Shown here: one piece after another, positions 9,000-16,796 of the stretch
How the letters are laid out: every line of letters begins with the position of its first letter
How positions within the stretch are numbered: the stretch's first letter is position 1
Source: Prolixibacteraceae bacterium
GTDB lineage: Bacteria; Bacteroidota; Bacteroidia; Bacteroidales; Prolixibacteraceae
Assembly (NCBI GenBank): GCA_028683385.1
Contig: JAQUIJ010000021.1
Location: 28,644-92,643 of the forward strand
DNA length: 64,000 nt
Direction of reading: 5' to 3'
Position numbers and translations under genes: made by a program
The notes under the pieces: model-generated
The model's input: only the letters and a program-made list of their open reading frames with translations
Database searches by the model: none
Told to the model about the DNA's origin: nothing

Positions 9000-10937
9000 A
9001 TGAAACGACTTTTATTAATATCATGTTGTCTTTTGGCTTTTATCGGAGCTACAAAGGCTCAGTTTTCGGTGGTATCGCCACATTTGGGCGTTGAAGCTAA
9101 AGTTGAAATTGGTAGTCAGATTCTCTATAGTGTTTATTTCAATGGAAAGCCAGTGGTTACCAACTCCTCGGTACGTTTCGAATTCAGGCAGGCGCCACCT
9201 TTGGGCGACGATCTGATTGTTCTGAAAAGCTCGTCAGTTGAAATTAACGAAACATGGACTCCGGTCTTAAAGCGGAAAGCAACAATCCTGAACAATTGCA
9301 ATGAGCTGACTTTACAACTTCAGGAGAAAAATTTTCCACGTCGACTGATTAATGTTGTATTTCGTGCATACGACGATGGAGTTGCTTTTCGCACAGAGTT
9401 TGTCGGGCCTGATAACAAACACGAATATGTGATGACCGAAGAACTCACTACTTTCAATTTTACTTCGGATCATACTTGTTGGGCGGCAAACCACGGATCG
9501 TACCGTTCTTCTCAGGAAAATGAATTTTTCAAGCGTAAACTTTCTGACATTACCGATCAAATGGTGATTGGATTGCCGATGACAGTTAAAGTTGCCGACG
9601 ACTGTTATGCCGCCATTACTGAAGCTGAGATAACCGATTACGCCGGAATGTACCTGAAACCTGGCCATTCAGCATCCGGATTTTCAGTACGTTCGAGCCT
9701 TTCGCCACTTCCAAAACAACCCGATAACGGCGATAAAGTCAAATTTAATTTTCCGCATAAAACACCGTGGCGGGTGATCATGTTGGGCGATTCGCCTGGT
9801 AAACTGCTTGAATCGGAAATCGTGATGAACCTGAATGAACCTTGCGCCATTGCCTATCCATCGTGGATTAAACCTGGCATGTGCGCCTGGGATCATTGGT
9901 GGAGTGGCGAAGTAAAAATGGACAATGAAACCAATAAAAAATACATAGACCTGGCTTCCGAAATGGGTTGGCCATACCAGTTAATCGACTGGCAATGGTA
10001 CGGAAAGTTCAATTCTCCGGACGCCGACATTACCAAAGTGGCGCCTCAGCTCGATATGCCCGGAATTCTGGCTTATGCCAAGAGCAAAAATGTAAAATGC
10101 TGGGTTTGGCTTTACAATACCGATGTCGATCGTGCCGATTGGGATAAAGCTTGTGCGACCTACGAAAGCTGGGGCGTTGCAGGTGTTAAAATCGATTTTA
10201 TGGACAGCGACGATCAGCAAATGGTAAATTGGTATCACCGTATCGTAAAAACAGCCGCCGCGCATCATTTGATGGTTGATTTCCATGGAGCATACAAACC
10301 CGATGGTTTCCGCCGCACCTATCCAAACCTGGTTACCCGCGAAGGTGTGATGGGCAACGAATACAATAAATGGTCGCTTCGGGTTACTCCTGAACACATG
10401 GTTACTTTGCCTTTTACGCGAATGCTGGCCGGACCGATGGATTTTACTCCCGGAGGTTTCCTGAGCCGTACGCCTGAAAAATTTCAGAACGGAACGCCTG
10501 CACAGGTTTTGGGAACACGGGCGCTCCAATTGGCTCAGTTTGTGGTTTACGATAGTCCGTTTATGGTGGCTTGCGATGCTCCTGAAAATTATAAAGGACA
10601 ATTGGGATCCGAATTCCTCCAGAAAGTCAAAACCATGTGGGATGATACTCGTATTTTGAACGGACAAGTTGGCGAATACATCACTTCGGCACGCCGTTCA
10701 GGAAACGAATGGTTTATTGGCTCGATGACCAACAGTGATGCCCGTTCGCTCGAAATCAAACTTGATTTTCTGGATAAAGGAAAGTATAAGCTGGTTTCTT
10801 TTGAAGATATTCCTGAATCAGCCATTGACGCTGAAAAGGTAGTGCGCAATTCGAAAGATGTGGTCAAAGGCGATATCCTGAAAATTACGATGGTGTCGGG
10901 TGGGGGCTTTGCCGCTTATCTGGTGCCTATGAAATAA
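9000..10937 (+). CDS. Glycoside hydrolase family 97 (SusB-related alpha-glycosidase, retaining-type residues)
   Basis: A 645-residue periplasmic alpha-glycosidase. Residues 1-20 are a signal peptide ending TKAQ. An N-terminal beta-sandwich (about 21-280), a TIM barrel (about 281-560) and a C-terminal beta domain follow, as in all GH97. In the barrel, VKIDFMD carries Asp399 and GNEYNKW carries Glu454. Their spacing of 55 equals that of the nucleophile and acid/base I recall for the retaining alpha-galactosidase BT1871 (Asp415, Glu470), and differs from the inverting glucosidase SusB, so a retaining, perhaps galactosidase-like, activity is inferred. It lies upstream of araD and araB on the same strand but 175 bases away. 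Confidence 0.9.
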   Translation: MKRLLLISCCLLAFIGATKAQFSVVSPHLGVEAKVEIGSQILYSVYFNGKPVVTNSSVRFEFRQAPPLGDDLIVLKSSSVEINETWTPVLKRKATILNNCNELTLQLQEKNFPRRLINVVFRAYDDGVAFRTEFVGPDNKHEYVMTEELTTFNFTSDHTCWAANHGSYRSSQENEFFKRKLSDITDQMVIGLPMTVKVADDCYAAITEAEITDYAGMYLKPGHSASGFSVRSSLSPLPKQPDNGDKVKFNFPHKTPWRVIMLGDSPGKLLESEIVMNLNEPCAIAYPSWIKPGMCAWDHWWSGEVKMDNETNKKYIDLASEMGWPYQLIDWQWYGKFNSPDADITKVAPQLDMPGILAYAKSKNVKCWVWLYNTDVDRADWDKACATYESWGVAGVKIDFMDSDDQQMVNWYHRIVKTAAAHHLMVDFHGAYKPDGFRRTYPNLVTREGVMGNEYNKWSLRVTPEHMVTLPFTRMLAGPMDFTPGGFLSRTPEKFQNGTPAQVLGTRALQLAQFVVYDSPFMVACDAPENYKGQLGSEFLQKVKTMWDDTRILNGQVGEYITSARRSGNEWFIGSMTNSDARSLEIKLDFLDKGKYKLVSFEDIPESAIDAEKVVRNSKDVVKGDILKITMVSGGGFAAYLVPMK

Positions 10938-10996
10938 AGTTCGGAGTGTCTGGAATGCGCTAAAGTGTCTAATGTGCTTTTGGTCATTTACTTTGT

Positions 10997-11103
10997 GTCA
11001 TTTGTTGTCATTCGCTTTGCGTATGATCCTTCAAGGTTTTACAATTAATGACCATCTAATGACCACAATGACAATAAATGACTTGGAATTTGGAACTTGA
11101 AAC
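10997..11103 (+). repeat. Leader repeat upstream of araD, shared with the modB leader
   Basis: Two blocks, 10997-11014 (18 nt) and 11077-11103 (27 nt), recur without mismatch on the opposite strand upstream of modB (26516-26533 and 26412-26438). The second block ends 9 bases before the araD ATG. Between them lie several copies of AATGAC and its complement GTCATT, so the element is partly self-complementary. Confidence 0.75.
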
Positions 11104-11112
11104 TGAAAATAT

Positions 11113-11799
11113 ATGCTCGAAAAATTAAAAGAAGAAGTTTGCAAAGCCAATCTGGATTTGGTAAAACACGGATTGGTAATTTTTACCTGGGGAAATGTAA
11201 GTGCCATCGACCGCGAAAGTGGCTTGGTGGTTATCAAGCCCAGCGGTGTTTCATACGACACCATGAAACCATCGGACATGGTGGTGCTGAATCTGAAAGG
11301 AGAAGTGGTTGAAGGCAACCTGAAACCATCGAGCGATGCGCCAACTCACCTCGAATTATACCGCCAGTTCCCGAATATTGGAGGGGTTGTACATACTCAT
11401 TCCGAATGGGCAACAAGCTGGGCTCAGGCTGGCCGTGGCATTCCTGCTGTCGGAACTACTCATGCCGATTATTTTTATGGCGAAATCCCGTGCACCCGTA
11501 AAATGACCGAAGCTGAAATCAAAGGCGAATATGAACTGGAAACCGGGAAAGTCATTGTCGAAACTTTCAAAGGGTTGGATCCGGATATGATTCCCGGTGT
11601 CTTAGTCAACAATCATGCGCCGTTTACCTGGGGAAAGAACGCCGACGATGCCGTTCACAATGCTGTGGTAATCGAAGAAGTGGCAAAAATGACCTTCCGG
11701 AGTTTGCAGTTAAATGCGGCAACCAGCATGGATCAGGTTTTGCTGGATAAACATTTTCTCCGGAAACACGGTAAGAATGCGTATTACGGACAGAAATAG
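11113..11799 (+). CDS. araD: L-ribulose-5-phosphate 4-epimerase
   Basis: Interconverts L-ribulose 5-phosphate and D-xylulose 5-phosphate, linking arabinose to the pentose phosphate pathway. It is a 228-residue class II aldolase/epimerase of normal length. Zinc ligands are seen in VVHTHSEW (His94, His96) and NNHAP (His168); Asp75 in SSDAPTH and the phosphate-binding GNVS loop near residue 28 are in place. It is followed 88 bases later by araB on the same strand. No araA (isomerase) lies in this window, so the pathway must be completed elsewhere in the genome. Confidence 0.95.
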   Translation: MLEKLKEEVCKANLDLVKHGLVIFTWGNVSAIDRESGLVVIKPSGVSYDTMKPSDMVVLNLKGEVVEGNLKPSSDAPTHLELYRQFPNIGGVVHTHSEWATSWAQAGRGIPAVGTTHADYFYGEIPCTRKMTEAEIKGEYELETGKVIVETFKGLDPDMIPGVLVNNHAPFTWGKNADDAVHNAVVIEEVAKMTFRSLQLNAATSMDQVLLDKHFLRKHGKNAYYGQK

Positions 11800-11814
11800 A
11801 TTGTAAATACCGAA

Positions 11815-11846
11815 TTTTAGAGACGCACGATCGTGCGTCTCTAAAA
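11815..11846. repeat. 32-bp perfect palindrome between araD and araB
   Basis: The two 16-base halves (11815-11830 and 11831-11846) are exactly complementary with no spacer, with core GAGACGCACGATCGTGCGTCTC-type symmetry and TTTT/AAAA ends. As RNA it could act as a weak terminator or processing hairpin between the two genes. Similar GAGACGC palindromes are, as I recall, scattered in many genomes as short repeats. Confidence 0.8.
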
Positions 11847-11861
11847 CCCAACCCATTATAA

Positions 11862-11873
11862 TTAAACGTTTAA
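11862..11873. promoter_or_regulatory. Candidate operator palindrome upstream of araB
   Basis: TTAAACGTTTAA is a perfect 12-bp palindrome with a central CG, 14 bases before the araB ATG. Its shape resembles LacI-family half-sites, but no regulator gene is present here, so binding is only a guess. Confidence 0.35.
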
Positions 11874-11887
11874 CAAAACTGATAAAA

Positions 11888-13561
11888 ATGAGTCAACCCA
11901 AATTTACCATCGGATTGGATTATGGATCCGATTCGGTTCGTTCACTGATAGTGAATGTTGAAACTGGCGAAGAAGTTGCCAGCGTAGTTTTTGAATATCC
12001 ACGTTGGAAGAAAGGCATGTATTGTGATGCCCCAAACAACCAGTTTCGTCAGCACCCGAAAGATTACCTGGAAGGTATGGAATACACCATTGTTGAGGCT
12101 TTAAAATTAGCTCCTGCCGGAGTCGCCCAAAATGTAGTTGGTATCTCCATCGACACTACCGGATCGACTCCAATTGCCGTGGATGAAAAAGGTACACCGC
12201 TTTCATTAACTCCTGGCTTCGAAGAAAACCCCAACGCCATGTTTGTACTTTGGAAAGACCATACCGGAGTGAAAGAAGCCGACGAAATTAACGAGCTATC
12301 GAAAGAATGGAACATCGATTTTACCAAATTTGAAGGCGGAGTTTATTCTTCGGAATGGTTTTGGGCCAAGTTGTTGCATGTAATCCGCGAAGATGCTGGT
12401 GTTTACCGTGCTGCTTATTCGTGGGTGGAGCATTGCGACTGGATTCCTGCCATCCTTACCGGAAATACAAATCCAAAAACGCTGAAACGCTCGCGCTGTG
12501 CTGCAGGTCACAAAGCCATGTGGCACGAAGCTTTTGGCGGTTTACCAACTGAAGAATATCTCGTAAAACTTGATCCGCTGTTGAGTGGGTTGAAAGATCG
12601 TTTGTTCAAAGAAACGTTCACCTGCGACGTTTCTGCCGGAACTATAACTCCGGAATGGGCTGCCAAATTAGGTTTGCCCGCCGATGTGAAGATTGGGGTA
12701 GGGGCTTTCGATGCTCATCTTGGAGCTGTTGGCGCCGAAATTGAACCATATTACCTAAGCAAGGTGATGGGAACTTCAACCTGCGACATGTTAATTGCGC
12801 CAATGGAAGAAGTGGGTGACAAACTTATCGCTGGTATTTGCGGACAGGTTGACGGTTCAATCATTCCGGGCATGTTGGGAATGGAAGCCGGACAATCGGC
12901 TTTTGGCGATATTTATGCATGGTTTAAAAATGTGCTGACCTGGCCAACCGAACAGATTATTGCCAGCAGTACCCTGATTGACGAAGAAACAAAGGTGAAA
13001 ATGATCAATGAAATTTCATCGAAAATCATTCCTGAACTGACCCGGGCTGCTGAACTCATTCCAATTGAAGAAAGCAGTATCGTGGCTCTCGACTGGATGA
13101 ATGGCCGTCGTACTCCGGATGCCAACCAGAATCTGAAAGGCGTTATTTCAGGCCTTAATCTGGGATCGGATGCGCCACGAATTTTCCGTGCTTTGGTTGA
13201 AGCAACAGCCTTTGGTTCGAAAGCCATTGTCGATCGTTTTGTTCGCGAAGGTGTTCGCATTGACGGTGTAATTGCGTTGGGTGGTGTGGCTAAAAAATCG
13301 CCTTTCGTGATGCAGATTGTTTGCGATGTGCTGAATATGCCAATTAAAGTGGCTCGTTCGGAACAGGCCTGTGCATTGGGCACAGCTATGGCTGCAGCCG
13401 TTGTTGCAGGAGTTTATCCGAACATTTCTGAAGCACAGAAGAAAATGGGTGGTGGTTTCGAAAAGACTTATACTCCCGATGCCAAAAATGCAGCCAAATA
13501 CCAGGTTTTGTATGCCAAATACCTGAAATTAGGCGAACTGATAGAGTTTGGAATGAAATAA
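11888..13561 (+). CDS. araB: Ribulokinase
   Basis: Phosphorylates L-ribulose to L-ribulose 5-phosphate with ATP, the step before AraD. It is a 557-residue FGGY-family sugar kinase of normal length. The N-terminal ATPase fold opens with TIGLDYGSDSVRSLIVN, the hinge and substrate region shows GVGAFDAHLGAVGAE, and the C-terminal half has GVIALGGVAKKSPFVMQI and ACALGTAMAAAV. The start is the only plausible ATG. A terminator follows 24 bases after the stop, so araD-araB probably form a short unit, interrupted by the palindrome at 11815-11846. Confidence 0.95.
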   Translation: MSQPKFTIGLDYGSDSVRSLIVNVETGEEVASVVFEYPRWKKGMYCDAPNNQFRQHPKDYLEGMEYTIVEALKLAPAGVAQNVVGISIDTTGSTPIAVDEKGTPLSLTPGFEENPNAMFVLWKDHTGVKEADEINELSKEWNIDFTKFEGGVYSSEWFWAKLLHVIREDAGVYRAAYSWVEHCDWIPAILTGNTNPKTLKRSRCAAGHKAMWHEAFGGLPTEEYLVKLDPLLSGLKDRLFKETFTCDVSAGTITPEWAAKLGLPADVKIGVGAFDAHLGAVGAEIEPYYLSKVMGTSTCDMLIAPMEEVGDKLIAGICGQVDGSIIPGMLGMEAGQSAFGDIYAWFKNVLTWPTEQIIASSTLIDEETKVKMINEISSKIIPELTRAAELIPIEESSIVALDWMNGRRTPDANQNLKGVISGLNLGSDAPRIFRALVEATAFGSKAIVDRFVREGVRIDGVIALGGVAKKSPFVMQIVCDVLNMPIKVARSEQACALGTAMAAAVVAGVYPNISEAQKKMGGGFEKTYTPDAKNAAKYQVLYAKYLKLGELIEFGMK

Positions 13562-13584
13562 AATTTCAGCGTTTTATCTGTCTT

Positions 13585-13624
13585 AAGTCAGGGTTTCACT
13601 CCAAGTGAAGCCCTGACTTTTTTT
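13585..13624 (+). terminator. Terminator after araB
   Basis: A 16-bp stem with one G-T pair (13585-13600 and 13604-13619) has a 3-base loop and T7. The same sequence, differing at one loop base, occurs on the other strand at 14685-14724. Confidence 0.9.
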
Positions 13625-13709
13625 ACAGTATATGGCTATCGCAAAGTCAAAATAAAGAATTCTGAGACTAGGTGCTCTTCCGTTGTTATTGTTCGGGCAA
13701 GGGCGGTTT

Positions 13710-14186
13710 CTATAAAGAAATGGATTGAAAATTTGAAACAAATTCCCAGTTGTATAGCCTCGCATTTTTCTCCAGCAAACGGAATCCATTGGAAGATAAG
13801 TCGTAGATAGCCGCAAAATGCTTAACCATTAGTTTTTTCGCTTTTAAATGAACGGCCTCTCCGAAATCGTTATACTCTTTTTCCTGAAATAAATTTAGCG
13901 TAATCCGATTCATCGATTCAAGCTCTTCTTCTAACCGGTAAAAAGGATAATTACGATCTTTATCGATTACCGACTCCGTTGAATTTAAAATCGCAACCGA
14001 ATAGGCCAGCAACAGGTTTTCTATTTCTTCGCCAATCGAGGTTTCAGGATAAAACTTCCGAATGATCTTCAGGAGTAACTCTGAAAACTCTTTCTGGAAG
14101 GAGTGGTAAAAAGTGTCAGCTTTTTTGATTTCCTCCAAAATGAACTTCATATTTCCTTCGCTGTCAAATGAATCCATGTCCGACAT
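13710..14186 (-). CDS. Conserved-looking helical protein of unknown function
   Basis: A 158-residue, probably cytoplasmic, mostly helical protein with no signal peptide or membrane segment that I can see. I do not recognise a family. It is acidic at the N-terminus (MSDMDSFDSEG), and the middle is rich in Leu, Glu and Phe in heptad-like spacing. Codon use looks native. It lies 115 bases downstream of the small Rop-like gene on the same strand, and both are enclosed between two inverted copies of one terminator (13585-13624 and 14685-14724), so they may form a pair. No function is proposed. Confidence 0.6.
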   Translation of the reverse strand: MSDMDSFDSEGNMKFILEEIKKADTFYHSFQKEFSELLLKIIRKFYPETSIGEEIENLLLAYSVAILNSTESVIDKDRNYPFYRLEEELESMNRITLNLFQEKEYNDFGEAVHLKAKKLMVKHFAAIYDLSSNGFRLLEKNARLYNWEFVSNFQSISL

Positions 14187-14301
14187 TTAATTGGGTTTCA
14201 TGTAAACTATAACAGTTGTGTTGCCAAAAAGATTAGTTGACTGACCTAAAAATCATCGAATAATGCTTGAATTCCTGAATTGTTACTAAAAGCAATTCTT
14301 T

Positions 14302-14523
14302 TCAGATTTTTATCTGATTCTGCCTGGCTGCCAATAGCTCTTTGTTTTTAGTGCTCCATTCGTTGCAAGCTTGATAAGCCATTTCAGCAAATGAAGGGAT
14401 GTCTTCAAAATCGGTTAATAGCCTGTCTTCAATTAAATCGTGCAGGTCGCTTGCTTTTTGGCTGGCTTTAAATTTCAGTTTATTGACTAAAACTTCGAGT
14501 TCACTTATTTCTTTCGCATCCAT
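14302..14523 (-). CDS. Rop-like/DUF683 (CCE_0567-type) small helical protein
   Basis: A 73-residue protein when started at the ATG at 14523, which gives MDAKEISELEVL; the upstream in-frame extension to 14580 is poor in family features. It resembles the two-helix Rop-like family PF05082 (formerly DUF683): Leu-rich helix, KASQKASDLHDLIED, then TDFEDIPSFAEMAYQA. Members normally sit in nitrogen-fixation gene clusters beside nifX-type genes, and the cyanobacterial one was described as a metal-binding helical hairpin. No nif gene is in this window, although a molybdate uptake operon lies about 10 kb away. The match was made by eye and needs a profile search. Confidence 0.6.
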   Translation of the reverse strand: MDAKEISELEVLVNKLKFKASQKASDLHDLIEDRLLTDFEDIPSFAEMAYQACNEWSTKNKELLAARQNQIKI

Positions 14524-14684
14524 AGTTTTTGATTTTAGCTTTTTCAATGGGAAAAAACAAAAACTTTGCCATTCGATCAAGTCGCTGATAATGAGTTTTA
14601 GCTATTTCTCTAAACCTACATTTTTGTAGCGATAAACCTGCTGGACTACGTAAATGTATGATTTCGGATGGATGGTAATGCTAT

Positions 14685-14724
14685 CAAAAAAGTCAGGGCT
14701 TCACTTCGAGTGAAACCCTGACTT
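14685..14724 (-). terminator. Terminator after potD (mirror copy of the araB terminator)
   Basis: Read on the minus strand, a 16-bp stem (14709-14724 and 14690-14705) with a 3-base loop is followed by a run of T. It differs from the araB terminator at a single loop base. Confidence 0.88.
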
Positions 14725-14748
14725 ATCCACAGAATATCTTGGGAGGTT

Positions 14749-15984
14749 TTAATTCACATTATTGCCTTTTACGCGACTCCACATTTCGAGTATCTGATCG
14801 TTTTTATCGAGGAAGTCGTGAAGCAATACGCAGCGGTCAACTACGCTGCTGTCGGGGTACTGAACAGAGTTAATGTGCAATTTGGCATTGCCCGGACCGA
14901 AGAAATAATTCAGGTTAACGGTTTCAGTAATTGTTGAATCTGACTGTGCTTCAATGATTTTTGGAGTTGCAACTGCGCTGCAATAACCACTTACATCCAT
15001 GTTACGCAAGGCAATCTGCGCCTGACAAAGGTAATCGAGAAAATAACTTGCAGCTTTTACGTTGCGTGCATATTTCGGGATAACCCAACCATCGAACCAG
15101 ATGTTGCTACCTTCTTTAGGAACAGTATAATCGAGATTAACACCCACTTTTGATGCTTCATCAATGGCCCAAACGGCATCGCCACTCCAGGCATAATCCA
15201 TCCAAACCTCGCCCTTTGTCATCATTTCCTTGCCAAAATCGGCTTCCCAGCCGGCAAGGTTAGGTTTCAAAGCTTTCAACTGTTTTTCAACCATGGCTAT
15301 ATCTTCGTCGGTGTGGTCGTTCGAAACATCGTAGCGCGTGCGTTTACCCGAAACAATGTCAGGATAAAAACCATAAGTCGCTGCCATGTTGTAAACGTCC
15401 CAATAATGATCTTTCATCAGGATTTTGCCTTTATTTTTGGCATCCCACAGGCAAGCCCACGACTGAACCTCGTCTTTCGATACTTTATCGGTATTGTATA
15501 ATATTCCTGAAGTTCCCCACATGTATGGAACCATGTAATCTTCGGCTTTTTTGCCCGGAACGCTAAAGGCATCCATCCGGTTACGTAAGAACGGTGAAAC
15601 ATTATCGAGGAAGCTTCCTGTTTTGCCAAAATTGCGATCGATTGGTAACAACAAGTCGTTTTTGAGCATTTTTTCAATCACATATTGGGTAGGGCAAGTC
15701 AGGTCGAAATCTTCTTTTCCCATGGCGATTTTGGTGTACATTACTTCAGGCATATCAAAAACCTGGTACACAATCTTTACATCTTCGCCAGTCTGCTCTT
15801 TGTACCAAACCGGAAATTCTTTCAACAAATCTTCGTCGATGTAATCTGACCAGTTGTAAATTTTCAGGACTTTTTTACGCGAATCGTCACTTTGCTTACA
15901 GGCATTAAATGCGATTGACGCAGTTGCGAGAAGCAACAGAACAACCAGTTTGCTCATGAATTTGGATTGGATGATCTTTTTCAT
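14749..15984 (-). CDS. potD: Spermidine/putrescine-binding lipoprotein of the polyamine ABC transporter
   Basis: Periplasmic polyamine receptor that delivers substrate to PotB/PotC. Started at the ATG at 15984 it has 411 residues with a basic MKKIIQSK start and lipobox Cys29 (AFNAC), so it is membrane-tethered. An alternative GTG at 16011 overlaps the potC stop codon and would add nine residues. The mature part opens LKIYNWSDYIDEDLL, the hallmark of PotD/PotF, and continues with GKEDFDLTCPTQYVIEKM and PYMWGTSGILYNTDKV. It is the last gene of the leftward potA-potB-potC-potD operon and is followed by a terminator. Confidence 0.93.
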   Translation of the reverse strand: MKKIIQSKFMSKLVVLLLLATASIAFNACKQSDDSRKKVLKIYNWSDYIDEDLLKEFPVWYKEQTGEDVKIVYQVFDMPEVMYTKIAMGKEDFDLTCPTQYVIEKMLKNDLLLPIDRNFGKTGSFLDNVSPFLRNRMDAFSVPGKKAEDYMVPYMWGTSGILYNTDKVSKDEVQSWACLWDAKNKGKILMKDHYWDVYNMAATYGFYPDIVSGKRTRYDVSNDHTDEDIAMVEKQLKALKPNLAGWEADFGKEMMTKGEVWMDYAWSGDAVWAIDEASKVGVNLDYTVPKEGSNIWFDGWVIPKYARNVKAASYFLDYLCQAQIALRNMDVSGYCSAVATPKIIEAQSDSTITETVNLNYFFGPGNAKLHINSVQYPDSSVVDRCVLLHDFLDKNDQILEMWSRVKGNNVN

Positions 15985-16007
15985 AGATATCATTTTAAGG
16001 GTTAGAG

Positions 16008-16796
16008 TCACAGTTTCTTTTTTGCTGCACGCTGGTTAATAATCAGCAGCAGTAAAAGAACGGCAATAAAAATTATGGCCGAAAGTGGCCGAAGTTCAGG
16101 AGTCAGTCCGCCCCGGCGGGCATCGGCATAAATATAGGTTGAAAGCGTTTCGAGCCCTTCATTCCCGATGGTAAACAATGTCACCACAAAGTCGTCAATC
16201 GAAAGGGTGAACGCCAGAATAAAACCACTGATCATTCCTGGTTTTAGTTCAGGAAGTAAAATTCGCCATACTGCCCGAAAAGGTGTGGCTCCCAAATCGA
16301 GAGCTGCTTCGTAAAGGTTCGGGTTCATGCGGCGCAAACGTGGCAAAACGCTCAGAACCACGTATGGCGTGCAGAACGTGATGTGTGCCAGAATGACTGT
16401 GGTATATCCTTGCGAAATGCCCAAACTGACAAAGAGCAGGAACAACGAGATCGCTGTTATGATATCGGGATTCAAAATCGGAATGGTATTAACCATTTGC
16501 ATAGCCTTTTGCGCGCGCGGCATCAGGTTGTAAATTCCAATGGCAGCCATTGTTCCCAATACCGTTGATGCTGCTGCGGCAATCAACCCGATAATGAGTG
16601 TATTCCACAATGCACTGGTGAGCGAGTGATGTATTCCTCCGTGAAAAATAGAAGAGTACAGTTTCAGTGAGAATCCTGTCCAGTTGCCCAGAACTTTGGC
16701 TTCGGTAAACGAGAAAATAATGATAATCAGGATTGGTGCATAAAGCATCACCAGCAAAATGCCCAGGTACGAAGAGGAAAGTATTCGCTTAATCAT
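16008..16796 (-). CDS. potC: Polyamine ABC transporter permease
   Basis: Inner-membrane permease of 262 residues with six predicted membrane helices, the first at residues 10-30 (LGILLVMLYAPILIIIIF). The cytoplasmic EAA loop, which contacts the PotA ATPase, is visible as EAALDLGATPFRAVWRILLP around residue 160. It overlaps potB by four bases at its start, and its stop overlaps a possible GTG start of potD, so translation of the operon is tightly coupled. Confidence 0.93.
   Translation of the reverse strand: MIKRILSSSYLGILLVMLYAPILIIIIFSFTEAKVLGNWTGFSLKLYSSIFHGGIHHSLTSALWNTLIIGLIAAAASTVLGTMAAIGIYNLMPRAQKAMQMVNTIPILNPDIITAISLFLLFVSLGISQGYTTVILAHITFCTPYVVLSVLPRLRRMNPNLYEAALDLGATPFRAVWRILLPELKPGMISGFILAFTLSIDDFVVTLFTIGNEGLETLSTYIYADARRGGLTPELRPLSAIIFIAVLLLLLIINQRAAKKKL

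Noticed and set aside
9981..10667. 228-codon open frame antisense to the GH97 gene
   Set aside because: It lies fully within a well-supported gene on the other strand, has no family features, and its open reading follows from the codon bias of the real gene.
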